Below, one piece after another: positions 1 through 8,151 of a stretch of DNA of 16,734 bases (the stretch's first letter is position 1; each line of letters begins with the position of its first letter). The stretch spans positions 1-16,734 of the forward strand of contig JAEXLC010000336.1 of assembly GCA_023445495.1 (NCBI GenBank). The letters run 5' to 3'. The notes under the pieces are model-generated. The model was not told the DNA's origin. It was given only the letters and a program-made list of their open reading frames with translations, and did not search any database. Origin of the DNA: Pseudomonadota bacterium (lineage in GTDB: Bacteria > Pseudomonadota > Alphaproteobacteria > Sphingomonadales > Sphingomonadaceae). A program made the translations under genes and the position numbers.

Positions 1-1832
1 GCTTCGACGGCAGCCGCATCGGCCGCGGCGCGAGCATCGGCCGGCTGCTGTCGAGCCGCGACCGGTTCGCCGGTGCCCGAGCGCGCCGGGCGATGGTCAA
101 GGTGCGGCTGGTCAGGATGGCCGGCACCGGCCTCGCGGCAGCGCGCGCCCACCTGCGCTATATCCAGCGCGACGGAGTGACGCGCGACGGTAATCCCGGC
201 GAGCTCTATGGGCGCGATGTCGACGCCGCCGATGGCAAGGCGTTCCTCGATCGCTGCGCCGGCGATCGCCACCAGTTCCGCTTCATCGTCTCGGCCGAGG
301 ACGGCGCGGAATATCCCGACCTCAAGCCCTATGTCCGCCGGCTGATGGCGCAGGCCGAGCACGACCTCGGCACCCGCCTCGACTGGGTCGCGGTCGATCA
401 CTTCAACACCGACAATCCGCACACCCACATCATGCTGCGCGGCATCGACGACCAGGGGCAGAACCTCGTCATCGCCCGCGAATATATCGCGCACGGGCTT
501 CGCGAGCGCGCCGCCGAGCTCGCCACGCTCGACCTCGGCCCCCGCACCGATCGCGAGATCCAGGACCGGCTGCGCCACGATGTCGAGCAGGAGCGACTGA
601 CCGCGATCGACCGCCGGCTCCTTCGCCGGATGGATGCTGACCGGATCACCGGCCCCGCGCACAACGATCCGTTCCAGCAGGCGGTGGCCACGGGCAGGCT
701 GCGCAAGCTCTCCGCGATGGGCTTGGCCGAGGACTTGGGCAGCGGGCGTTGGCGGCTCGCCGACGGGCTGGAGGAGACACTGCGCCGCATGGGCGAGCGC
801 GGCGACATCATCCGGCTGATGCAGCGCGAGCTGACCGCGCGCCGACTCGAGCGGGCGCAGGCCGACCGGGTCATCGAGGGTGAACTGCGGGAGCCGGTCA
901 TCGGCCGTGTCGTCCGGCGAGGGTTTTCCGACGAGCACCGTGATCGCCATTACCTGATCGTCGACGGGATCGATGGGCGGGTGCATTATCTTGATATCGG
1001 CCGCGCCTCGGCGACCGATCCCACCCCGGAAGGCGCCATCGTCCGGGTGGCACCTCGCACGGCCGAGGTCCGCGAGGTCGACCGCACGATTGCTACGGTG
1101 GCCGCATCGAATGGCGGACTTTATTCGGTCGAGCGCCATCTCGAGAACGACCCGCAGGCCAGCCGGGCGTTCGCCGAGGCGCATGCCCGCCGCCTCGAGG
1201 CGATACGGCGGGCGGGGTTCTCCGAACGGCTGGCGGACGGGAGCTGGGCCATCGCGGAGGACCATGTCGAGCGGGCCGCCGCCTATGAGGCGCGCCAGCT
1301 CCGCGACCGGCCCGTCGCAATCGAGACGCTGTCCGTCATACCGCTGGAACGGTTGCCCGCCGTCGATGCCGCCACCTGGCTCGATCGCACGCTGGCCGGC
1401 GAGGAGACCGCGATAGCGCGCGACGCCGGGTTCGGGCGCGAGGTGCGAGGCGCGCTCGCCGCGCGGCGGCAATGGCTGGTCGAGCAGGAGCTCGCCGATG
1501 CCGAGGGCGACGATGTCGTCAGGCTGAAGCGAGGGTTGCTGGCAACGCTGCAACGCCGCGAGTTGCTCTGCGTCGCGGACACCTTGCGCGAGGAGCTTGG
1601 CAAGGCATTCGTCGAGCCGGTCCGGGACCAGAGGATCGAGGGCCGGCTCACGCGCCAGGTCGAGCTGGCGGGCGGACGCTATGGGCTGGTCGAGCGCAGT
1701 CGTGAGTTCAGTCTGGTTCCGTGGCGGCCGGTGCTCGAGCGACAATTAGGCAAGCCGGTGGCTGGCATCATGCGGACCGAGGGAATCAGCTGGCAGTTCG
1801 GCCGGAGTCGTGCCGGTCCCCAAATCCCTTGA
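1..1832 (+). CDS. Relaxase/mobilization nuclease, DUF3363 family (VirD2/RlxS-like), 5' partial
   Basis: DNA-nicking relaxase that would cut oriT, stay bound to the 5' end and lead the strand into the recipient. The reading frame is open from base 3 with no stop, and the 30 codons before the ATG at 93 look like authentic relaxase sequence (for example FDGSRIGRG). The gene therefore starts left of the window, and 93 is an internal Met. Counting from that Met, a candidate nucleophile is Tyr23 in HLRYIQRDG. The metal-binding three-histidine motif is DHFNTDNPHTH with His103, His110 and His112. The stretch ERLTAIDRRLLRR and the long Arg-rich C-terminal half are typical of DUF3363 relaxases. The 3' end looks intact, ending in a GISWQFGRSR-like tail at the TGA 1830-1832. 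Family assignment is firm; the choice of catalytic Tyr is inference. Confidence 0.93.
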   Translation, partial: FDGSRIGRGASIGRLLSSRDRFAGARARRAMVKVRLVRMAGTGLAAARAHLRYIQRDGVTRDGNPGELYGRDVDAADGKAFLDRCAGDRHQFRFIVSAEDGAEYPDLKPYVRRLMAQAEHDLGTRLDWVAVDHFNTDNPHTHIMLRGIDDQGQNLVIAREYIAHGLRERAAELATLDLGPRTDREIQDRLRHDVEQERLTAIDRRLLRRMDADRITGPAHNDPFQQAVATGRLRKLSAMGLAEDLGSGRWRLADGLEETLRRMGERGDIIRLMQRELTARRLERAQADRVIEGELREPVIGRVVRRGFSDEHRDRHYLIVDGIDGRVHYLDIGRASATDPTPEGAIVRVAPRTAEVREVDRTIATVAASNGGLYSVERHLENDPQASRAFAEAHARRLEAIRRAGFSERLADGSWAIAEDHVERAAAYEARQLRDRPVAIETLSVIPLERLPAVDAATWLDRTLAGEETAIARDAGFGREVRGALAARRQWLVEQELADAEGDDVVRLKRGLLATLQRRELLCVADTLREELGKAFVEPVRDQRIEGRLTRQVELAGGRYGLVERSREFSLVPWRPVLERQLGKPVAGIMRTEGISWQFGRSRAGPQIP

Positions 1833-2155
1833 CTGTCGCGACCGCTTCGTGCCCTAAATATCGCCGTTCAGCAACCACATCGAATTTGCTGGAACCTGCC
1901 ATACGTTCAGGTTTCTAACACGGACGACTCGAACGACAGCCGTAGGGCAAGAGGCGGACAAGCAGGCGATCTCTTCCAGTAGCTTTCGGTGGAACTCGAA
2001 GTTCGGACTGATGTCCTGGAGATACTACTGAGCGAGCAGTCGGAGGCGACGTGACCGGCGCCTACGGTGGGCACCATGGCTCGCTCGATAGCCTTTGATT
2101 CGACTGGAGAAATCGCAGATAGCCTCCCGCGACCTAATTTCAGAAGCGGGACGAA
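1833..2155. other. Non-coding gap between relaxase gene and signalling cassette
   Basis: About 320 bp, visibly less GC-rich than the flanking genes. I see no reading frame with family character on either strand. It would hold the promoter of the cassette, because the relaxase gene ends before it and nothing couples the two. A weak inverted repeat (GAGCGAGC at 2030-2037, GCTCGCTC at 2079-2086) is present but is within chance for this length. I found no clear Rho-independent terminator after the relaxase stop. Confidence 0.7.
2095..2123 (+). promoter_or_regulatory. Tentative sigma70-type promoter of the signalling cassette
   Basis: TTGATT at 2095-2100 and GATAGC at 2118-2123 are separated by 17 bp and lie about 30 bp before the hybrid kinase ATG. 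The -35 matches consensus at 4 of 6 positions and the -10 at 3 of 6. Position and spacing are right but the boxes are weak, so this is a guess that only transcript mapping could settle. Confidence 0.22.
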
Positions 2156-5100
2156 ATGGCGGAATCTTCAAGCCCTGGTTCGACGACTCCTCGCACCCGC
2201 ATGCACTTAGGCACCGCGATCGGGCTGGGTTTGGTGGTTCTGTTTTTCCTGGTCAGCGGCTCGATTGCCTATCGGAACATCACCCTGCTGCGCGACAATG
2301 ACGCCAGCATCCGGCACTCGCACCAGGTGATCACCGGGCTCGATGAGATCCTGTCGACCGTGCAGGATGCCGAAACCGGGCAGCGGGGCTATCTGCTGAC
2401 CGGGCGGGACCAGTATCTCGCGCCGTATAGCGAGGCGGTGGCGCAGGTCAGCGGCAAGCTCGACGCCGTTGCCGAGCTGACCCGAGACAATGCCGCCCAA
2501 CAGGCCCGCATGGAGCCGCTACGGCGCTATGTCCGCGCAAAGCTCGCCGAACTCAAGCAGACGATCGACCTGCGCCGCAGCAGCGGCTCCGCGGCCGCGC
2601 TCGCGGTCGTCAACAGCGATCATGGCAAGGTGGAGATGGATGCGATTCGCGCCCAACTCGACATGATGCAGGAAGAGGAAGCGCGGCTGCGCGCGCAGCG
2701 GCTCGAAGAAATGGCCAATGCCTACCAGTCCGCGCGGCTGACCGGGCTGCTCGCCGCGCTGGTCGGTATCGCGCTGACGCTGATCGTAGGCGAACTGCTC
2801 CGCCGCGCAACCAGGGCACGCGAGCGCCAGCAATGGTTCGAGGGTGGGCAGGGTCGGCTTTCCGCCGCAATGCTCGGCGATCAACAAGCGGAAGAGCTTG
2901 GGGGGAATATCCTGACCTTCCTGTCGAAGTTTCTGGGCGCGAGGGGCGGGGCGATCTTTGCTAGCGACGGCAGCTTCTATCGCCGCATCGCTACGCTGGG
3001 CGTTCCCGCCGACGCCGGGATCCCCGAGCATTTCGCGGCCAGGGACGGGCTGCTCGGTCAGGTCGCCGCCGACCGCAGCGCGATCCTGCTTTCCGATATT
3101 CCGGACGGCTATCTCACCATCGGTTCGGCATTTGGCCAGGACAAGCCACGCCACCTGGTCATCGCGCCGGCGATCGCCGACGATGGCGTGCTCGGCGTCC
3201 TCGAGCTCGGCTTCCTCGAGCCGGTCGGACCCGATGTGCTGGCCTTCCTCGAACAGGCGGCGGGCGCGGTCGGCGTGGCGCTGCGCTCGGCGCAGATGCG
3301 CACCGCCCTGCAGAACCTGCTGGAGGAAACCCAGCGCCAGTCGGACGAGCTTCAGGTCCAGGCAGAGGAACTTCGCGTCTCGAACGAGGAGCTGGAGGAA
3401 CAGGGCAATGCGCTGAAGGAGCAGCAGGTTCGGCTCGAGCAGCAGCAGGTCGAGATGGAGCAGACCAATGCCCAGCTCGAGGAGCAAGCGCAGCAGCTCG
3501 AAAACCAGCGCGACGATCTGACCCGCTCCAACGCAGCGGTCGAGCTCAAGGCGCGCGAGCTCGAACAGGCGAGCCGCTACAAGTCCGATTTCCTCGCCAA
3601 CATGTCACACGAGCTGCGCACGCCGCTCAACTCGCTGCTGATCCTCTCCAAGCTGCTCGGCGACAACCCCAAGGGCAACCTTACCGACGACCAGGTCAAA
3701 TATGCGACCACAATCCAATCCTCCGGCAACGATCTGCTCCAGCTGATCAACGACATTCTCGATCTGTCAAAGATCGAGGCGGGCCATCTGCAGATCCGCC
3801 CGGAGACGGTGGCGATCGACCGGCTCACCCGCGACATGCGCCAAGTCTTCACACCGATCGCCGGCGAGCGCGGGCTCGACTTTGAGATCCGGGTCGCGGA
3901 CGGTAGCCCGGTGTCGGTCGATACCGACCGCCAGCGGCTCGAGCAGATCCTGAAGAACCTGTTGTCCAACGCCTTCAAGTTCACCGAGCAGGGCAGCGTG
4001 ACGCTCGAAATCGCGCCTGCCGCCCAGGACATGGTCACAATCGGCGTGATCGACACCGGCATCGGCATCGCCGAGGACCAGCAGCGCGAAATATTCGAAG
4101 CCTTCCGCCAGGCCGATGGCACGATCAGCCGCAAATATGGCGGCACCGGGCTTGGCCTCTCGATCTCGCGCGAACTCGCCCGCCTGCTCGGTGGCATGAT
4201 CGAGCTCAGCAGCACCCCCGGCCAAGGCAGCCGCTTCGCACTCACCATCCCGCTCGCCTATGATCCCGGGCTGGTGGCGGAGCGCGAGGAGCCGATCGCC
4301 GCGCCGGTCCAGGCCCCGGCGGCACCGGCCAAGCCCGAGCGGCGGAAGGCGGCGAAGCCCGCGCGCAAGGTGGAAGATGACCGCGACAAGCTCGGCGGCG
4401 GCGAGCGCATCCTGCTCGTCGTCGAGGATGACAGCAATTTCGCCGGCATCGTGCGTGACCTCGCGCACGAGATGGGCTTCCAGTGCCTCGTCGCCGGCAC
4501 CGCGGAGGAAGCGCTGGAACTCGCCCGCGAGTACAAGCCGAGCGCCGTCGTGCTCGACGTCGGCCTGCCCGACCAGTCGGGCCTCGCCGTGCTCGACCGG
4601 CTGAAGCGCGACGTCGAGACGCGGCATATCCCGGTGCATGTCGTCTCGGCGGCCGATCACAGCCAGACCGCGCTGTCGCTCGGCGCGATCGGCTATCTGG
4701 TGAAGCCGGTCAAGCGCGAGGACCTCGCGGGGGTGCTTGAGGCGCTGGCCGCCAAGCTGTCGAGCAGCGCGCGGCGTGTGCTGATCGTCGAGGACGATCC
4801 CGTCCAGCGCGATGCGGTCGCGAAGCTGCTCGCCTCGGGCGAAGTCGAGACCGTCGGTGTCGGCACCGTCGCCGAATGTCTCGAACGCCTCAGGACCGAA
4901 ACCTTCGACTGCATGGTGCTTGATCTCACCCTGCCCGACGCCTCGGGCTTCGCCCTGCTGGAAACGCTTCAGGAAGACCAGGCGCACAGCTTCCCGCCGG
5001 TGATCGTCTATACTGGCCATGATCTTTCGCCGGCCGACGAGCAGCGGCTGCGGCGCTATTCGGATTCGATCATCATCAAGGGCGCGCGCTCGCCCGAGCG

Positions 5101-5590
5101 GCTGCTCGACGAAGTCTCGCTGTTCCTCCACCAGGTGGTGACCGACCTGCCGCCCGAGCAGCAGCAGATGATCCAGACCGCGCGCAACCGCGATGCGATC
5201 CTGGAAGGCCGCCGGATCCTCATCGTCGAGGACGACGTGCGCAACGTCTATTCGCTCACCAACATCCTCGAACCGCACGGCGCTTCGGTGGAAATCGCGC
5301 GGAACGGCAAGGAAGCGATCGAAGCATTGGAGAAATCGGGCGGCGATGGCAGTTCAGCAATCGACCTCGTGCTGATGGATGTGATGATGCCGGTGATGGA
5401 CGGGCTGACGGCCACAAGCGAAATCCGCAAGGATGCGCGCTGGAAGAAGCTGCCGATCATCACGCTGACCGCCAAGGCGATGCCGGACGATCAGGAGCGT
5501 TGCATCCAGGCTGGTGCCAGCGATTACATGGCGAAACCGCTCGACGTGGACAAGCTGCTTTCCCTCGTCCGTGTCTGGATGCCGCGCTAA
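2156..5590 (+). CDS. Membrane hybrid histidine kinase: CHASE3-GAF-coiled coil-HisKA-HATPase-REC-REC-REC
   Basis: Sensor kinase of 1144 aa. A first membrane helix (about 20-38) is followed by a periplasmic CHASE3 domain (about 42-190; conserved DAETGQRGYLLTG at 71-83) and a second helix (about 195-213). A GAF-like domain follows (about 240-378), then a long Glu/Gln-rich coiled coil (about 376-475). The HisKA has FLANMSHELRTPLN with phospho-acceptor His485. The ATPase has the N-box around NLLSNAFKF, DTGIGI and GGTGLGLSI. Three complete receivers carry Asp801/Lys850, Asp923/Lys975 and Asp1075/Lys1127. A Pro/Ala/Lys-rich linker (about 705-745) separates kinase from receivers. No HAMP or Hpt domain is evident. 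An in-frame TAA at 2135-2137 leaves the ATG at 2156 as the first start, with a weak GGGA upstream. It is the first gene of a four-gene cassette that includes CheR and CheB. The ligand is unknown. Confidence 0.95.
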   Translation: MAESSSPGSTTPRTRMHLGTAIGLGLVVLFFLVSGSIAYRNITLLRDNDASIRHSHQVITGLDEILSTVQDAETGQRGYLLTGRDQYLAPYSEAVAQVSGKLDAVAELTRDNAAQQARMEPLRRYVRAKLAELKQTIDLRRSSGSAAALAVVNSDHGKVEMDAIRAQLDMMQEEEARLRAQRLEEMANAYQSARLTGLLAALVGIALTLIVGELLRRATRARERQQWFEGGQGRLSAAMLGDQQAEELGGNILTFLSKFLGARGGAIFASDGSFYRRIATLGVPADAGIPEHFAARDGLLGQVAADRSAILLSDIPDGYLTIGSAFGQDKPRHLVIAPAIADDGVLGVLELGFLEPVGPDVLAFLEQAAGAVGVALRSAQMRTALQNLLEETQRQSDELQVQAEELRVSNEELEEQGNALKEQQVRLEQQQVEMEQTNAQLEEQAQQLENQRDDLTRSNAAVELKARELEQASRYKSDFLANMSHELRTPLNSLLILSKLLGDNPKGNLTDDQVKYATTIQSSGNDLLQLINDILDLSKIEAGHLQIRPETVAIDRLTRDMRQVFTPIAGERGLDFEIRVADGSPVSVDTDRQRLEQILKNLLSNAFKFTEQGSVTLEIAPAAQDMVTIGVIDTGIGIAEDQQREIFEAFRQADGTISRKYGGTGLGLSISRELARLLGGMIELSSTPGQGSRFALTIPLAYDPGLVAEREEPIAAPVQAPAAPAKPERRKAAKPARKVEDDRDKLGGGERILLVVEDDSNFAGIVRDLAHEMGFQCLVAGTAEEALELAREYKPSAVVLDVGLPDQSGLAVLDRLKRDVETRHIPVHVVSAADHSQTALSLGAIGYLVKPVKREDLAGVLEALAAKLSSSARRVLIVEDDPVQRDAVAKLLASGEVETVGVGTVAECLERLRTETFDCMVLDLTLPDASGFALLETLQEDQAHSFPPVIVYTGHDLSPADEQRLRRYSDSIIIKGARSPERLLDEVSLFLHQVVTDLPPEQQQMIQTARNRDAILEGRRILIVEDDVRNVYSLTNILEPHGASVEIARNGKEAIEALEKSGGDGSSAIDLVLMDVMMPVMDGLTATSEIRKDARWKKLPIITLTAKAMPDDQERCIQAGASDYMAKPLDVDKLLSLVRVWMPR

Positions 5591-5603
5591 GGATTGCCCA
5601 TTG
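5589..5603 (+). promoter_or_regulatory. RBS and TTG start of cheR, overlapping the kinase stop codon
   Basis: AAGGA at 5589-5593 includes the last two bases of the hybrid kinase TAA (5588-5590). It sits 7 nt before a TTG at 5601. The TTG begins SDAIEDIEIRLLLEAL, which fits the start of this CheR subgroup. The only in-frame ATG upstream (5514) lies within the kinase gene and would add unrelated residues. The overlap implies translational coupling. Confidence 0.8.
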
Positions 5604-6425
5604 TCCGACGCGATCGAGGATATCGAGATCCGGCTGCTGCTGGAGGCGCTCCATCAGCGCTATCACTACGATTTCCGCAACTATGCCCAGGCTTCGATCA
5701 AGCGGCGGCTGCGGCAGGCGCGGCAGCAGCTCGGCTTGCCGACCTTTTCGGCGCTGCAGGAAGCGCTGCTGCACGACAAGGCGATGCTGCCGCGCCTGCT
5801 CGGCTATCTGACGGTGCAGGTCAGCGAGATGTTCCGCGACCCCGGCTATTTCCTGGCGCTCCGCGAAAAGGTGGTGCCGGTGCTCAAGACCTATCCTTCG
5901 CTCAAGGTCTGGATTGCGGGCTGCAGCGGCGGCGAGGAACTCTATTCGCTCGTCATCCTGTTCCGCGAGGAAGGGTTGGAGGAGCGCACGCTCTTCTACG
6001 CGACCGACATCAGCCAGGAAGCGCTGGAGACGGCGTCCCGCGGCATCTATCCGCTCTACCGGATAAAGAGCTTCACCGAAAACCACCGCCTGGCGGGCGG
6101 CAAGTCTTCGCTCTCCGACTATTACAGCACCGGCTATGGCGGTGCGGTGTTCGACAAGAGCCTGCGCGACCGGGTTGTGTTCTCGGATCACAGCCTGGTG
6201 ACCGATGCGGTCTTCGCCGAGATGCACCTGATCTCGTGCCGCAACGTGCTGATCTACTTCAATCGCGAGCTGCAGGACCGCGCGGTGGGGCTTTTCCGGG
6301 GTTCGCTGGTCCGCGGCGGCTTTCTTGGGCTCGGGTCGAAGGAGAATCTCCGCTTCTCCGCCCATGCCGAGGGGTTCAGCGACTTCGTGCGCACAGAGAA
6401 GATCTATCAGAGGCGCGACGGATGA
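5601..6425 (+). CDS. cheR: CheR-type S-adenosylmethionine-dependent glutamate methyltransferase
   Basis: Predicted protein-glutamate O-methyltransferase of 274 aa, starting at TTG 5601. An N-terminal helical domain (1-75) has the basic segment ASIKRRLRQAR. The methyltransferase core has SEMFRDPGYF (75-84), the SAM-binding AGCSGGEELYSL (106-117; CSTGEEPYS in typical CheR), YATDISQEAL (133-142) and LISCRNVLIYFNREL (210-224). In chemotaxis CheR methylates glutamates in receptor coiled coils. No chemoreceptor, CheA or CheW is encoded nearby, so the target here is more likely the hybrid kinase upstream, an inference. The gene is coupled to its neighbours at both ends: its RBS overlaps the kinase stop and its own stop overlaps the cheB start (ATGA). 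Length and motifs look intact. Confidence 0.92.
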   Translation: MSDAIEDIEIRLLLEALHQRYHYDFRNYAQASIKRRLRQARQQLGLPTFSALQEALLHDKAMLPRLLGYLTVQVSEMFRDPGYFLALREKVVPVLKTYPSLKVWIAGCSGGEELYSLVILFREEGLEERTLFYATDISQEALETASRGIYPLYRIKSFTENHRLAGGKSSLSDYYSTGYGGAVFDKSLRDRVVFSDHSLVTDAVFAEMHLISCRNVLIYFNRELQDRAVGLFRGSLVRGGFLGLGSKENLRFSAHAEGFSDFVRTEKIYQRRDG

Positions 6426-6997
6426 GCGGCGACGCCACCCGCGCCGTGGTGATTGGCGCCTCCGCCGGCGCGATCCAGGCCCTGTCTCTGATCCTGCCCG
6501 AACTGCCCGGGGATTTTCCCTGGCCGGTGCTGATCGTCGTCCACATTCCCGCCGACCGCGACAATATCCTGGCGCCGTTGTTCGAGCAGAAATGCCGGAT
6601 GGCGGTACGCGAGGCGGAGGACAAGGAGCCTGCGCTGCCCGGCACCATCTATTTCGCCCCGCCCGATTATCATCTGCTTGTCGAAGCCGATGGCAGCCTT
6701 TCGCTTTCGACCGAAGAGGCCGTGCTCTATTCGCGCCCCTCGATCGACGTGTTGTTCGAAAGCGCCGCCGACGCCTTTGGCGATGCGGTGACTGCGATCG
6801 TGCTCACTGGAGCCAGCGCCGACGGCGCCGTGGGACTCCGCGCGATCTGCGACGCCGGGGGCACCGCGCTGATCGAGGAACCCGAGACCGCCTATGCCGA
6901 TGCGATGCCGCGCGCCGCGATCGCAGCCTGCCCGTCGGCGCGCGTCCTCACGCTCGAGGCAATCGCTGACCATCTGATGAAAGATCTCTCCGCATGA
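6422..6997 (+). CDS. cheB: Receiver-less CheB-type protein-glutamate methylesterase
   Basis: A 191-aa stand-alone methylesterase domain that would remove the methyl groups added by CheR and could also deamidate glutamines. The catalytic triad of the family is recognisable: Ser14 in IGASAGAIQAL, His41 in IVVHIPADRDN and Asp134 in VLTGASADGAVGL. The conserved IYFAPPDYHLLV (76-87) is also present. The N-terminal receiver of classical chemotaxis CheB is missing; the domain begins at once after nine residues. Phosphorylation control, if any, would have to come from another protein, such as the REC-kinase encoded next. Start is ATG 6422, overlapping the cheR TGA, with AGAGG 8 nt upstream. The stop overlaps the next ATG. 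The frame stays open upstream of 6422, but only as a shadow of cheR. Confidence 0.92.
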   Translation: MSGDATRAVVIGASAGAIQALSLILPELPGDFPWPVLIVVHIPADRDNILAPLFEQKCRMAVREAEDKEPALPGTIYFAPPDYHLLVEADGSLSLSTEEAVLYSRPSIDVLFESAADAFGDAVTAIVLTGASADGAVGLRAICDAGGTALIEEPETAYADAMPRAAIAACPSARVLTLEAIADHLMKDLSA

Positions 6998-8151
6998 AGA
7001 CCCAGACGGTTAAGTTCCTCCTGGTCGACGATCTCGAGGAAAACCTGCTTTCGCTCGAGGCCCTGCTAGCGCGCGACGAACTGGAGATCTTGAAGGCCCG
7101 CTCGGGCGAGGAAGCGCTCGAGTTGCTGCTCCAGCACGAAGTCGCGCTCGCGCTGCTTGACGTCCAGATGCCGGGGATGGATGGGTTCGAGCTCGCCGAG
7201 TTCCTGCGCGGCAATGAGCGCACCCGGCACATCCCGATCATCTTCGTAACCGCCGGCACCGCTGATGCGCAGCGTCGCTTCCGTGGGTACGAGGCCGGCG
7301 CAGTCGACTTCATTCAGAAGCCCATCGAAGCCGATATTCTGCGCAGCAAGGCTGAAGTCTTCTTCGACCTTTGCCGTCAGCGCCAGATCGTCGCCGCGCA
7401 GCGCGACGCGCTAGAAGCCGCGACGCTGGCGCTGCAGGAGGCTGATCGCCGCAAGGACGTGTTCATCGCCATCCTCGCGCATGAGTTGCGCAATCCCGTC
7501 GCCGCGCTGCATGCCGGTATGCACCTTCTCCAGAAGCGCGCCGACACCGACCAAGCCGCCTATATCCGCGAACGGATGGAGAGGCAGCTTGCTCACCTGC
7601 GGCGACTGGTCGACGATCTGCTCGACACTTCCCGCATCGTCGAAGGCAAGATTTCGCTGCGGAAGGACCGCATCGACCTGGCAACGATTCTAAATTCAGC
7701 GATAGAGGCGAGCCAGACCAATATCGATGCCTCCGGGCACAGCTTCACGGCGCAACTGCCCGAAGAACCGGTCTGGCTGGTGGCGGACCATACGCGTGTC
7801 GCCCAGATCGTCGCCAATCTGCTCAACAACGCCGCGCGCTACACCCCGCCTGGTGGCGCGATCCATCTCCGCGCGGGGGCCACCGCCGAAGAAGTTCACA
7901 TCGAGGTGCGAGACAACGGGGTTGGCATTCCGCGGGAAATGCAGGAGCGGATTTTTCAGATCTTCGCACAAGTCGAGGGGCAGCAGGATCGCGCCACCGG
8001 CGGTCTGGGTATCGGCTTGGCGCTGGTTCGCCAACTTGTCGAACTCCATCAAGGCGCGATCGAAGTAGCGAGCGATGGGGCCGGGTTTGGAAGCACCTTC
8101 ACGGTGCGTATTCCGATTGCGGGAACCACCCCAATTCACGATGAGAGCTAG
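6994..8151 (+). CDS. Soluble response regulator-histidine kinase (REC-HisKA-HATPase)
   Basis: A 385-aa protein with no membrane segment. An N-terminal receiver (about 6-122) has acidic VDD at 11-13, phospho-acceptor Asp56 in LLDVQMPGMDG and Lys109 in FIQKP. A short helical linker (about 128-152) leads to HisKA with FIAILAHELRNPVAAL and His163. The ATPase domain has VANLLNNAARYT, RDNGVGIP and GGLGIGLALVRQL. A receiver in front of a kinase suggests that another kinase, probably the membrane hybrid of the same cassette, phosphorylates Asp56 to set its activity. It carries no DNA-binding or enzymatic output domain. Start is ATG 6994, overlapping the cheB TGA. It is the last gene of the cassette; two hairpins follow its stop. 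Confidence 0.94.
   Translation: MKTQTVKFLLVDDLEENLLSLEALLARDELEILKARSGEEALELLLQHEVALALLDVQMPGMDGFELAEFLRGNERTRHIPIIFVTAGTADAQRRFRGYEAGAVDFIQKPIEADILRSKAEVFFDLCRQRQIVAAQRDALEAATLALQEADRRKDVFIAILAHELRNPVAALHAGMHLLQKRADTDQAAYIRERMERQLAHLRRLVDDLLDTSRIVEGKISLRKDRIDLATILNSAIEASQTNIDASGHSFTAQLPEEPVWLVADHTRVAQIVANLLNNAARYTPPGGAIHLRAGATAEEVHIEVRDNGVGIPREMQERIFQIFAQVEGQQDRATGGLGIGLALVRQLVELHQGAIEVASDGAGFGSTFTVRIPIAGTTPIHDES

Noticed and set aside
1829..1859. TTGACT overlapping the relaxase stop with an AT-rich CTAAAT downstream as a promoter.
   Set aside because: Spacing is 19 bp and the -10 match is poor; it lies about 300 bp before the next gene.
1891..1916. GGAAC followed by GGTTTC, resembling an EcfG general-stress promoter of alphaproteobacteria.
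   Set aside because: The spacing between GGAAC and GTT is 15, shorter than the usual range, the C before GTT is missing, and the site is about 240 bp from the next gene. A second GGAAC at 1991 has no matching -10.
2030..2086. Inverted repeat GAGCGAGC/GCTCGCTC enclosing two small potential stems, possibly a structured RNA.
   Set aside because: An 8-bp repeat with a 41-nt loop is within chance for a 320-bp gap, and the inner stems are only 3-5 bp.
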